Assembly: GCA_900767815.1 (NCBI GenBank)
Contig: CAAGAM010000182.1
Location: 1 to 12,539, forward strand
DNA from: Clostridia bacterium
GTDB taxonomy: Bacteria; Bacillota; Clostridia; Christensenellales; Borkfalkiaceae
Length of the DNA stretch: 12,539 nt
Reading direction: 5' to 3'
Part shown: positions 1 to 6,001 of the stretch, piece after piece
How the letters are laid out: each line of letters begins with the position of its first letter
How positions within the stretch are numbered: position 1 is the stretch's first letter
Made by a program: the position numbers and the translations under genes
The notes under the pieces: generated by a model
The model's input: the letters and a program-made list of their open reading frames with translations, nothing else
Told to the model about the DNA's origin: nothing
Database searches by the model: none

Positions 1-273
1 AGTTGCCGTTTCCCATATGTAACTGATAGGAAAGTATAAGTGCGGGCGATGGGAGCCTACGGCAAGAATTTGCTTGCGCAAATTGACGAACGACGGCAAC
101 AAGTTGCCGCGTCGTTTCCGCGCAACGAAGAAGTATGTAGCCCCATGCGGAAGTTGCCGTTTCCCATATGTAACTGACAGGAAAGCAGAAGTGCGGGCGA
201 TGGGAGCCTACGGCAAGAATTTGCTTGCGCAAATTGACGAACGACGGCAAACAAGTTGCCGCGTCGTTTCCGC
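1..273. repeat. Two tandem copies of a 151-bp intergenic repeat
   Basis: Copy 1 spans about 1-121 and copy 2 about 152-273. They match almost base for base, with a few substitutions near the start and one inserted A in copy 2. Each copy contains short hairpins, for example GGCAAC-AA-GTTGCC at about 96-109 and AATTTGC-TTGC-GCAAATT at about 67-84. Copy 1 is followed by a 16-bp fragment identical to the 3' end of the neighbouring tRNA-Glu. Copy 2 is followed by the tRNA terminator and the real tRNA. The open frame that runs through the repeats is not convincing as a gene. The array may continue to the left, outside the window. Confidence 0.85.
137..152 (-). repeat. 16-bp copy of the tRNA-Glu 3' end (att-like direct repeat)
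   Basis: GTAGCCCCATGCGGAA at 137-152 is repeated exactly at 327-342, where it forms the acceptor and T-arm end of tRNA-Glu. Short duplications of a tRNA 3' end are the usual scar of site-specific integration at a tRNA, or of tandem duplication of a tRNA with its flank. Only a partial T-arm/acceptor stretch is present, so this is not a second tRNA. No integrase is visible in the window. An element using this site would lie to the left. Confidence 0.6.
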
Positions 274-283
274 TTAGGGGTAT

Positions 284-328
284 ACCAAAAAAAGAACGAC
301 ATCCGAGGGATGTCGTTCTTTTTTTGGT
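284..328 (-). terminator. Rho-independent terminator of tRNA-Glu (perfect 21-bp stem)
   Basis: The arms at 284-304 and 308-328 are perfectly complementary around a 3-nt loop (GAG). The stem core is AGAACGACATCC with its complement, flanked by A7/T7 runs, so it can work in either direction. In the minus direction it lies immediately after the tRNA. Its outermost pairs include the encoded CCA and the discriminator base, so terminator folding and tRNA 3'-end folding overlap. Confidence 0.85.
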
Positions 329-399
329 AGCCCCATGCGGAATCGAACCGCAGATTCTGCCGTGAGAGGGCAGCGTCTTAACCGCTTGACCATGAGGCC
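325..399 (-). tRNA. tRNA-Glu (anticodon CTC)
   Basis: Read on the minus strand, this folds into a standard cloverleaf. The acceptor GGCCTCA pairs with TGGGGCT with two G-U pairs. The D arm contains GGTCAAGCGGTTAAGAC. The anticodon stem is CTGCC/GGCAG with loop CTCTCAC, giving anticodon CTC. The T arm is TGCGG-TTCGATT-CCGCA. The discriminator is A and the CCA end is encoded (325-327). It reads the GAG codon. A promoter lies about 30 nt upstream and a terminator directly follows. Confidence 0.95.
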
Positions 400-430
400 G
401 TTTTTTATCGTCATCTAAATCAGCTTGTTT

Positions 431-459
431 ATGATAACATATTTTTTTGTATTTTGCAA
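431..459 (-). promoter_or_regulatory. Promoter of tRNA-Glu
   Basis: On the minus strand, TTGCAA (459-454) and TATCAT (436-431) are separated by 17 nt. This is a sigma-A-like spacing, in AT-rich DNA. The predicted transcript start is near 425, about 26 nt before the mature tRNA 5' end. Confidence 0.6.
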
Positions 460-550
460 GTGTTTGTATGCCCGTTGCGGGAAAATTTTAAAATTTTGCC
501 TGTCCGGAAAAGATTTGAATATTTTTTTCAAAAAAACGTTCACAGAAATC

Positions 551-578
551 TTGCATATTTTATTTTTCGCGATATACT
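551..578 (+). promoter_or_regulatory. Candidate forward promoter for the virion cassette leader
   Basis: TTGCAT (551-556) and TATACT (573-578) are separated by 16 nt, giving a plausible sigma-A promoter with a start near 585. No better promoter was seen between here and the first cassette gene at 1054. If it is used, the transcript would carry a leader of about 470 nt containing both long hairpins. The call rests on hexamer match and spacing only. Confidence 0.4.
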
Positions 579-668
579 TGCGCCGAAATCATTGCTCAGG
601 GGGTGAATATCAAAAGGAATCGGGATTATTTCTGTCGGCTTAGCCGATAAAAACCCCAACTGAACCCG

Positions 669-775
669 CCTCTAAGCCGTCTTTTTAATGCTTTGCGGCA
701 AATTCTCGCTTGTAGTACGGCAAGTACAACATCGCTCGCCTTTACCACAAATCATTTAAAAAGGCGACTTAGAGG
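669..775. repeat. 107-bp imperfect palindrome (long hairpin element)
   Basis: The left arm (669-718) and right arm (724-775) are imperfect reverse complements around the 5-nt centre GGCAA. The outer arms CCTCTAAGCCGTCTTTTT and AAAAAGGCGACTTAGAGG match at 16 of 18 positions. Pairing continues inward with scattered mismatches through AATGCTTTG/CAAATCATT to GTAC/GTAC at the tip. It contains no gene. A palindrome this long and this imperfect is typical of a dispersed hairpin repeat (MITE- or REP-like) or a structured RNA. A short hairpin, TCGGC-TTA-GCCGA, lies just upstream at about 635-647. Confidence 0.75.
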
Positions 776-810
776 TTGCCCTATATTTTAAATTATCAAT
801 GTTTCCGCAA

Positions 811-916
811 ATTTTCAGGCGTAAATTACGTTTAAGTCGCGGCGTTTCCGCGGGTTAGTATATAAATACAAGCCGCGGAAAGAACAATGAATTAAGCGTG
901 AGATACGCCTGAAAAT
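811..916. other. Nested inverted repeats; possible structured RNA leader
   Basis: Four helices are stacked in register. The outer one is 811-823 with 904-916 (13 perfect pairs, ATTTTCAGGCGTA). Next is 828-835 with 892-899 (seven pairs and one G-U). The third is 845-853 with 873-881 (nine perfect pairs, TTTCCGCGG). The apical one is 858-861 with 866-869. Internal loops are nearly symmetrical (4/4, 9/10 and 4/3 nt). The apex holds TATAAATA. There is no reading frame. It precedes the first cassette gene and could be an RNA leader, an operator region or another palindromic repeat. Further small hairpins follow at 951-966 (GAAA tetraloop) and 1028-1045. Confidence 0.6.
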
Positions 917-1027
917 CGGGCTCGGTTGAGGTTTTTATCGGCTACAGGATGCGGGAGAAATTCCGCAAGGCGGACACGCGAGCTGATTAAGCTTATGCTT
1001 TTGCAAAATTTTATTCTCGGTTCTTTA

Positions 1028-1045
1028 GCCACAATCACTTGTGGC
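1028..1045 (+). promoter_or_regulatory. Hairpin just upstream of the first cassette start codon
   Basis: GCCACAA (1028-1034) pairs perfectly with TTGTGGC (1039-1045) around the loop TCAC. It ends 8 nt before the ATG at 1054 and touches the weak AAGG ribosome-binding sequence at 1046-1049. It may affect translation of the first gene. There is no U-tract, so it is not a terminator. Confidence 0.4.
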
Positions 1046-1053
1046 AAGGCTAT

Positions 1054-1350
1054 ATGGACGAGAAAACGAGACAAAAAATCGAAAAAGCCTTGGTGAAACG
1101 CGCTATAGGCTATGACACTATGGAAACTATCGAGGAATTTTCGGAAGGCGAAGACGAAATGCGGCTCACGAAAAGAAAAGTGACGACGAAATCCGTTCCG
1201 CCCGATATTTCCGCCGCAAAGCTGCTTTTCGACATGCAGAGTAGCGGCGAGGATATATCCGAGCTTTCCGATAAGCAACTCGAAGAAGAAAAACAACGAC
1301 TTTTAAAATTATTGGAGGTTAAACCGAAAAATGAAAATCACGAACTGTAA
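1054..1350 (+). CDS. Terminase small subunit-like protein (C-terminal part of the family)
   Basis: A 98-residue acidic/basic protein. Residues about 6-50 (EKALVKRAIGYDTMETIEEF, then KRKVTTKSVPPD) and the helical tail EEEKQRLLKLLE resemble the C-terminal half of phage small terminases in Firmicutes. These typically read KRALGY, then KxVPPDxxAA, then a short helix. In those proteins the small subunit recognises phage DNA and recruits the large subunit. The usual N-terminal helix-turn-helix of about 50 residues is absent, and no frame upstream supplies an obvious one. ATG at 1054 (weak AAGG, 4-nt spacing) is preferred over the in-frame TTG at 1039, which lies inside a hairpin. The gene overlaps the next by 20 bp. 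The family assignment is by remembered pattern, not search. Confidence 0.55.
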   Translation: MDEKTRQKIEKALVKRAIGYDTMETIEEFSEGEDEMRLTKRKVTTKSVPPDISAAKLLFDMQSSGEDISELSDKQLEEEKQRLLKLLEVKPKNENHEL

Positions 1351-1513
1351 CTGCGCAATAAAATGCGACGCGAGCGGATGCGGCAATCTTGCGAAGAAAG
1401 AGATTACCTTTAAAGGAATCGAAACCGATTTAAGGCTTTGCGGCAAGTGCTACGAAGAGCTTTGCAACGCTGTTTTTGCAGGAGTTAAGCAAAAGGAGAA
1501 AGACAAAAAATGA
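1331..1513 (+). CDS. Small Cys-rich (zinc-ribbon-like) phage protein
   Basis: A 60-residue protein with seven cysteines: C6, C8, C12, C17, C37, C40 and C45. The C12-x4-C17 and C37-x2-C40 (CGKC) pairs are spaced as in a treble-clef or zinc-ribbon fold, so metal binding is likely. The C-terminus is Lys-rich (KQKEKDKK). Similar small Cys-pair proteins are often seen near the packaging genes of Firmicutes phages, but their role is not established. GGAGG at 1314-1318 sits 12 nt before the ATG. The stop overlaps the portal start as ATGA, so translation is probably coupled. In P22-like order the terminase large subunit would lie here, and this protein is far too small to be one. Confidence 0.65.
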   Translation: MKITNCNCAIKCDASGCGNLAKKEITFKGIETDLRLCGKCYEELCNAVFAGVKQKEKDKK

Positions 1514-3366
1514 AAAGCGAAATTCCCACAACCCGAAAGAAAAAAGAGAATTTCCGCGATGAGGTTTTAAGCGACCTTTTCGCCGATTTTTACAGTCGGC
1601 AGGACGAAAGACGGAAGCTCGAAAAACAATGGGAACTCGACCTTGAATTTCTTGCGGGCAATCAATATTGCGAAATTTCTCCGCGCGGCGAAGTGGAAGA
1701 GGAAGAAAAATACTATTATTGGCAAAACAGGGGAGCGTTCAACCATATCGCGCCGATAATCGATTCGAGAGTGGCGAAGCTCACGAAGATGAAGCCGATA
1801 ATGAGCGTTAAGGCGGCGGGCGCGGAAGAAAGCGACGTTAAAAACGCAAAACTCGCAACCGCGCTCGTCAATTCGTCCTATCAGCGGCTCAGCCTCGGCG
1901 ACGTCATATCCAAAACGACGGGATGGAGCGAATCGTGCGGGACGGGTTTTTATTTCATCGGCTGGAACCCCGACGCAGGCAAACTTCTCGGCGAAGTGGA
2001 CGGCAAAAAAGTGTTCGAGGGCGACGTCGTCGTGGAGTCGGTTTCGCCTTTCGAGATTTATCCCGATTCGCTTTGCTATGAAAATATCGAAAGTTGCGAG
2101 AGCATTATAAGAGCCAGAGCCATGAAAACGGCGGACGTAGAGAGGCTTTACGGAATTACCGTTGCGGGCGAAGACGTTAAGGTTTTCGGCGTGGATAAGG
2201 CGGCGACGGGAAAATCGATCGTTCACGACAGCGTTCTGGTTCTTGAAAAATACGAGCGTCCGACGGCGGATTTTCCCGACGGCAGACTTATCGTCGCATG
2301 CGAAAAAACCATTTTGTATATGGGCGAACTGCCGTATGTAAACGGCGTTGAGGGGCGGAGAGGTTTTCCGTTCGTCAAGCAGAATTCTATCGACAAAGCG
2401 GGTTGCTTTTTCGGTATGTCGATGGTGGAAAGACTTATCCCCGTGCAGAAAGCTTACAACGCGGTGAAAAACCGCAAGCAGGAATTTCTGAACAGACTTA
2501 CCATGGGCGTAGTCGCCGTGGAGGACGGTTCGGTGGATACGGACGAGCTTGCGGAAGAGGGGTTGTCCCCGGGAAAAATCATCGTATACAGACAAGGCGC
2601 CAACCCTCCCGCGCTTATGGGAACGGGAACGATGCCGACCGACCTCAACCGTGAAGAGGACAGGCTTTTAAACGAGTTTATTCTCTTAAGCGGCGTGAGC
2701 GAATTTTCGCGCTCGACGGACGTTGCGGCGGGAACATCGGGCGTTGCGTTGCAACTTTTAATCGAACAGGAAGACGCGCGCCTGAATGCCGTTACCGAAA
2801 ACGTGAGGTCGGCTATAAGGGAAACGGCAAAGCAGATGATAAGGCTTTTCAAACAGTTCGCTACGTCTACGAGGCTTCTTCGCACGGCGGGCGAACAGGG
2901 CAAGGTCGAACTGTATTATTTCAATTCTTCCGACCTTGGTTCGGACGACGTCGTTTTCGATACCGAAAGCGAATTATCGTATACTCCCGCGCAAAAGAAA
3001 AGTGCCGTTTACGAACTTATAGACGCGGGTTTGTTGACCGATGACACGGGAAAACTCTCCGAAAGAACGAAGGCGAAACTGCTTGAAATTCTGGGTTTCG
3101 GGTCGATAGACAATACGCTTGATATCGAGAGTTTACACATCAATAAAGCCGACGAAGAGAATCTTTCGGGATTCAAAAAACCGATCGGAGTTGACGAATA
3201 CGACGATCACGAACTGCATATCGCCGAGCATACGAGGTTCTTGCTTTCGGCGGAAAGCAAAGGGGTGAGAAAGAACCCCGAAACAAAGAAAAACGCGCTC
3301 GAACATCTCAGGGCGCATAAAACCATGGCTGCGGAAAACGCGGCGGAACAATTAAACAGATCATAA
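1510..3366 (+). CDS. Phage portal protein, P22/T7-type
   Basis: A 618-residue protein. Portals form the dodecameric ring at one vertex of the procapsid, through which DNA is pumped and ejected and to which the tail attaches. Family-like features are an N-terminal helical region with a conserved Trp/Tyr-rich stretch (about 65-75), a beta-rich wing with VSPFEIYPDS at about 178-187, and the clip/stem-type segment FFGMSMVERLIPVQKAYN at about 300-317. A long helical crown region at about 395-455 reads SGVSEFSRS, then AAGTSGVALQLLIEQEDARL. The length lies between T7 gp8 (about 535) and P22 gp1 (725). AAGGAG at 1493-1498 precedes the ATG, and the start overlaps the upstream stop by 4 bp. The frame is intact. 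Confidence 0.9.
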   Translation: MKSEIPTTRKKKENFRDEVLSDLFADFYSRQDERRKLEKQWELDLEFLAGNQYCEISPRGEVEEEEKYYYWQNRGAFNHIAPIIDSRVAKLTKMKPIMSVKAAGAEESDVKNAKLATALVNSSYQRLSLGDVISKTTGWSESCGTGFYFIGWNPDAGKLLGEVDGKKVFEGDVVVESVSPFEIYPDSLCYENIESCESIIRARAMKTADVERLYGITVAGEDVKVFGVDKAATGKSIVHDSVLVLEKYERPTADFPDGRLIVACEKTILYMGELPYVNGVEGRRGFPFVKQNSIDKAGCFFGMSMVERLIPVQKAYNAVKNRKQEFLNRLTMGVVAVEDGSVDTDELAEEGLSPGKIIVYRQGANPPALMGTGTMPTDLNREEDRLLNEFILLSGVSEFSRSTDVAAGTSGVALQLLIEQEDARLNAVTENVRSAIRETAKQMIRLFKQFATSTRLLRTAGEQGKVELYYFNSSDLGSDDVVFDTESELSYTPAQKKSAVYELIDAGLLTDDTGKLSERTKAKLLEILGFGSIDNTLDIESLHINKADEENLSGFKKPIGVDEYDDHELHIAEHTRFLLSAESKGVRKNPETKKNALEHLRAHKTMAAENAAEQLNRS

Positions 3367-3380
3367 AGGAGTGAAGGGAA

Positions 3381-4070
3381 ATGGAGCGAACGGAAAATAA
3401 ACAAACAGAAAATGAACAAACGGAGGTTGCGGCGCACATCGCGGAGGCGAAAGAGAATACGGGCGCGGCGGCAACCGAAGTCTCGTTGGGAAAATTTAAG
3501 GACGTAGGATCGCTTCTTAAGGCTTACGAGAACTTAGAATCCGAATTTACCAGACGCAGCAGGAGGCTTAAGGAACTCGAAGGGGAAGTCCTCAGGAATA
3601 AGGAAGAAATAACGCGGCGCGGCGCTTCTTCCGTAATCCCTAAGGGCTTGGGGGAAGGCTTTTTGCCCGAAAAGGCGGACGAAACTAAAAACGGCGGCGG
3701 GAAAAAAGATAAACGCGAGGGGGATTTACCTGAAAACGCCGCCGCCGAAACGCCCGAAAAAGGGGCGGAGAGCGACGGACGGATTGACGTTAAAAACGGA
3801 GAATCCGCCGAAAAAGAAAACGGAAAAACAGGCGATAAAGCCGATTCGGCGGGAAAAACCGACGAAAAAGGCAAAACAGCGGAACAAGGCGAGCAAACGG
3901 CGGACGGCTATAACGCCATGGAGGAAATAATTAAAAAATACCTTTTAAGCGTTATAAAATCCCGTCCGCCCGTAACTCCCGCGAGCGGTACGGCGGTGGT
4001 CGTGCCGCCGAGAAAACCGAAATCGTTCGAAGAGGCGGGCATGCTTATCAAAAAAGATTTCGGACTTTAA
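3381..4070 (+). CDS. Capsid scaffolding protein
   Basis: A 229-residue, very hydrophilic protein rich in Glu, Lys and Ala with low-complexity stretches in the middle (about 95-175). Scaffolds direct coat assembly inside the procapsid and leave before or during packaging. The N-terminal motif GKFKDVGSLLKAYENLESEF (about 34-53), followed by RRSRRLKELE, is characteristic of scaffolds in this position. The short C-terminal helix PKSFEEAGMLIKKDFGL would be the coat-binding end. AAGGAG at 3366-3371 is 9 nt before the ATG. It sits between portal and coat, the standard place. No prohead protease domain is visible, so cleavage of the scaffold would need another enzyme. Confidence 0.85.
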   Translation: MERTENKQTENEQTEVAAHIAEAKENTGAAATEVSLGKFKDVGSLLKAYENLESEFTRRSRRLKELEGEVLRNKEEITRRGASSVIPKGLGEGFLPEKADETKNGGGKKDKREGDLPENAAAETPEKGAESDGRIDVKNGESAEKENGKTGDKADSAGKTDEKGKTAEQGEQTADGYNAMEEIIKKYLLSVIKSRPPVTPASGTAVVVPPRKPKSFEEAGMLIKKDFGL

Positions 4071-4147
4071 AAACAATTTTTAAATAAAAACTGCCCGTGC
4101 GAAACGAAAAATTGCCCGGCAGACAAAAAAAATCGGAGGATAATTAT

Positions 4148-5317
4148 ATGGTAACATTACAGAGCGCGGACAAAGCGCTTAAAACACTCTATCTCGACGT
4201 CGTTGCGGAACAGCTCAACACCGAGATCAACCCTTTTTTAGCTAAAATCAAGCAGACCACGTCCGACGTGTGGGGAAAAGAAGTAAGAAAGGTTGCGCAG
4301 TACGGAATCAACGGCGGCGTCGGGGCCGGAACAGAGGACGGGAATTTGCCCGCATCGGCGGGAAACAGCTACGAACAGCTCGTTTCCACTCTTAAAAACC
4401 TTTACGGCACGATTGAAATTTCCGATAAGGCGATGAGAGCTTCTTCGTCCGACGCGGGCGCGTTTGTAAATCTTCTGAACGCCGAAATGGAAGGGCTTGT
4501 AAAATCTTCCTCGCTCAATATGGGCAGAATGCTTTTCGGCGACGGTTCGGGAACGCTCGGACGTGCCGCGGGTGTTTCGAAAAACGTTATTACAAGCATG
4601 GACGTGAGAAATTTCATTCCCGGCATGGTCGTCGATTTTTACAGCAAGGAGGGCGAAAAGCTTACTATAGGACCGAGAAGAATAGTGAGCGTGGACAGGG
4701 CTAACAACATGATAACCGTAGACGGCGCGGAACTCACGACCACCACTCTTCCAATCGGAACATACATGACCGTTCAGGGTTCGTATAATCAGGAAATAAC
4801 GGGGCTCGGCGCGATTTTCAAAAGCAGCGGAACTCTTTACGGACTCGACAAGAGCAAACACGGCTGGCTTGTTCCTCATCTTATCGAGGCGGTCGGCGAG
4901 ATTTCCGAAACCATCATTCAGAAAGCGATCGATTACGTCGAAGAGGGCGCGGGCAGCAAGATTAACTTCATAATCTGCTCTTCGGGCGTTAAGAGGGCGT
5001 TTATGAAACACCTTTCCACCTACAAGAGAAATCTCGACGTTACGGAGCTTAAGGGCGGATATAAAGTTCTTTCTTATAACGGTATTCCCATCGTGTCCGA
5101 CAGATTCTGCCCGGCCGGCACGATGTACCTTTTGAACACCGAAGATTTTGCTCTTCATCAGCTTTGCGACTGGCAGTGGCTCGAAGGCGACGACGGAAAA
5201 GTTATCAAGCAGATCGCGGGTAAACCCACTTATTCCGCAACGCTCGTGAAGTATGCGGAGCTTATCTGTACGAGACCTTGCGGTCAGGCAAGACTTACGG
5301 GAATTACCGAAGAATAA
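4148..5317 (+). CDS. Major capsid protein, HK97 fold
   Basis: A 389-residue protein forming the shell. The N-terminal segment MVTLQSADKALKTLYLDVV and the following VWGKEVRKVAQYGINGG (about 38-54), the GTIEISDKAMRAS segment (about 87-99), and a C-terminal P-domain-like stretch (GIPIVSDRFCPAGTMYLLN, about 314-332) match HK97-fold major capsid proteins of Firmicutes prophages. ATG 4148 was chosen because GGAGGA at 4135-4140 lies 7 nt upstream. The in-frame GTG at 4097 would add 17 poorly conserved-looking residues and has no ribosome binding site. There is no long cleavable N-terminal delta domain, which agrees with the separate scaffold gene. Confidence 0.9.
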   Translation: MVTLQSADKALKTLYLDVVAEQLNTEINPFLAKIKQTTSDVWGKEVRKVAQYGINGGVGAGTEDGNLPASAGNSYEQLVSTLKNLYGTIEISDKAMRASSSDAGAFVNLLNAEMEGLVKSSSLNMGRMLFGDGSGTLGRAAGVSKNVITSMDVRNFIPGMVVDFYSKEGEKLTIGPRRIVSVDRANNMITVDGAELTTTTLPIGTYMTVQGSYNQEITGLGAIFKSSGTLYGLDKSKHGWLVPHLIEAVGEISETIIQKAIDYVEEGAGSKINFIICSSGVKRAFMKHLSTYKRNLDVTELKGGYKVLSYNGIPIVSDRFCPAGTMYLLNTEDFALHQLCDWQWLEGDDGKVIKQIAGKPTYSATLVKYAELICTRPCGQARLTGITEE

Positions 5318-5383
5318 TTTTTCAATCGAAGCGCGAAAGTGCGGTTATAAGCCGATAAACTGACGCTTTTCGATATATTAACG

Positions 5384-5412
5384 GGCGGCGGAACGGTTTT
5401 CGTTCCGCCGCC
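5384..5412 (+). other. Strong GC hairpin between the capsid and adaptor genes
   Basis: GGCGGCGGAAC (5384-5394) pairs perfectly with GTTCCGCCGCC (5402-5412) around a 7-nt loop. It is followed by GAAAACAA, not a U-tract, so it is not a standard terminator. It lies in the only long gap (119 bp) inside the cassette, directly after the capsid gene. It may protect the capsid mRNA 3' end or reduce expression of the tail genes relative to the capsid. Confidence 0.6.
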
Positions 5413-5436
5413 GAAAACAATAAGGAGAAGGATAAT

Positions 5437-6000
5437 ATGACGGTTAAAGACGTTATAAAAGAGACGGCAAGGCTTGTCGGCGACGAAGACTTATATGCCG
5501 CGCTTGAAAGTAAAACGGGAGCGGCGAGCGACGAAACGACAGAAAAAACTCAGATTATGCTTAAATGCTATAACGATACTCTTTTCGAAATCGCGACCGG
5601 AGTTTTACCCATAGAGGCGGAAGAGGAGGTCGAACTCGGCGTTGTGAAATTCGATTCGCTTGCGGCTTTCCCTCAGAAAATCAATAAAATACGCAAAGAC
5701 GGATACAGCGTTAAATTTCACGTCGGCGTTAATTATTTCGAGACCGAAGAAAAGGGTAAGGGAATAGTCACGTATGAAAAAATGCCGACGGAAAAAACCG
5801 TCGACGACGTTTTCGAGTATGACAAAACGGTTATCGGCAAAACTATTTTCTGCTACGGCACGGCTGCCGAGTATTGCCTTATTTCGGGCAGATTTTCGGA
5901 GGCTTCAAACTGGGAGAGCAGGTACAGAAACGCCCTTTCCGCGGTGTTGCCGAAAAGAGGCAGATACGGAAATATAAAAAGCGGGAAGGTGTGGAGATGA
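5437..6000 (+). CDS. Head-to-tail adaptor/connector protein (P22 gp4 / T7 gp11-like position)
   Basis: A 187-residue protein. Helical N- and C-terminal parts flank a beta-rich centre, as in short-tail adaptors that bind under the portal ring. The N-terminal part reads MTVKDVIKETARLVG, with IMLKCYNDTLFEIATGVLPI at about 41-60. The C-terminal part has a helical segment GTAAEYCLISGRFSEASNWE (about 146-165) followed by RYRNAL, a pattern common in phage connector proteins. Size and position after the coat gene match P22 gp4 (166 residues) and T7 gp11 (196 residues). AAGGAG at 5422-5427 is well placed. The functional call relies on gene order more than on sequence identity. Confidence 0.65.
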   Translation: MTVKDVIKETARLVGDEDLYAALESKTGAASDETTEKTQIMLKCYNDTLFEIATGVLPIEAEEEVELGVVKFDSLAAFPQKINKIRKDGYSVKFHVGVNYFETEEKGKGIVTYEKMPTEKTVDDVFEYDKTVIGKTIFCYGTAAEYCLISGRFSEASNWESRYRNALSAVLPKRGRYGNIKSGKVWR

Positions 6001-6001
6001 G

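Larger units (their letters stand above)
400..1053. other. 650-bp non-coding region between tRNA-Glu and the virion cassette
   Basis: No convincing gene is seen in any frame; short open frames lack ribosome binding sites and family features. It contains the minus-strand tRNA promoter, a candidate forward promoter (551-578), two long hairpin elements (669-775 and 811-916), a GAAA-capped hairpin (951-966) and a hairpin at 1028-1045. Frame 1 is open from the stop at 988-990 into the first cassette gene, but the extension (AYAFAKFYSRFF) shows no family feature. Confidence 0.6.

Noticed and set aside
1..273. CRISPR-like array
   Set aside because: Only two long units of 151 bp, with no short repeat and unique spacer pattern and no cas genes.
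74..277. A 67-residue open frame in the tandem repeats
   Set aside because: It runs across the repeat junction and the tRNA-derived fragment, has no ribosome binding site, and does not look like a protein.
137..342. The 16-bp tRNA-end repeats as att sites of the virion cassette
   Set aside because: The tRNA 3' end points left, away from the cassette, and no third copy was found near 9588-9720. Any element using this site would lie to the left of the window.
951..966. GAAA-capped hairpin as a group II intron domain V
   Set aside because: The surrounding sequence lacks the domain V catalytic triad layout and there is no reverse transcriptase gene.
1039..1053. TTG start for the small-terminase-like protein
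   Set aside because: It lies in the 3' arm of a perfect hairpin with no ribosome binding site; ATG 1054 is better although its own site is weak.
1567..2595. A 342-residue open frame on the minus strand inside the portal gene
   Set aside because: It is a shadow of the portal frame: Arg/His/Phe-rich composition, no ribosome binding site, no family features. Similar shadows at 4238-5158, 10477-11385 and 892-1296 were dropped for the same reason.
4097..4147. GTG start for the capsid protein
   Set aside because: No ribosome binding site before it, whereas ATG 4148 has GGAGGA at ideal spacing.
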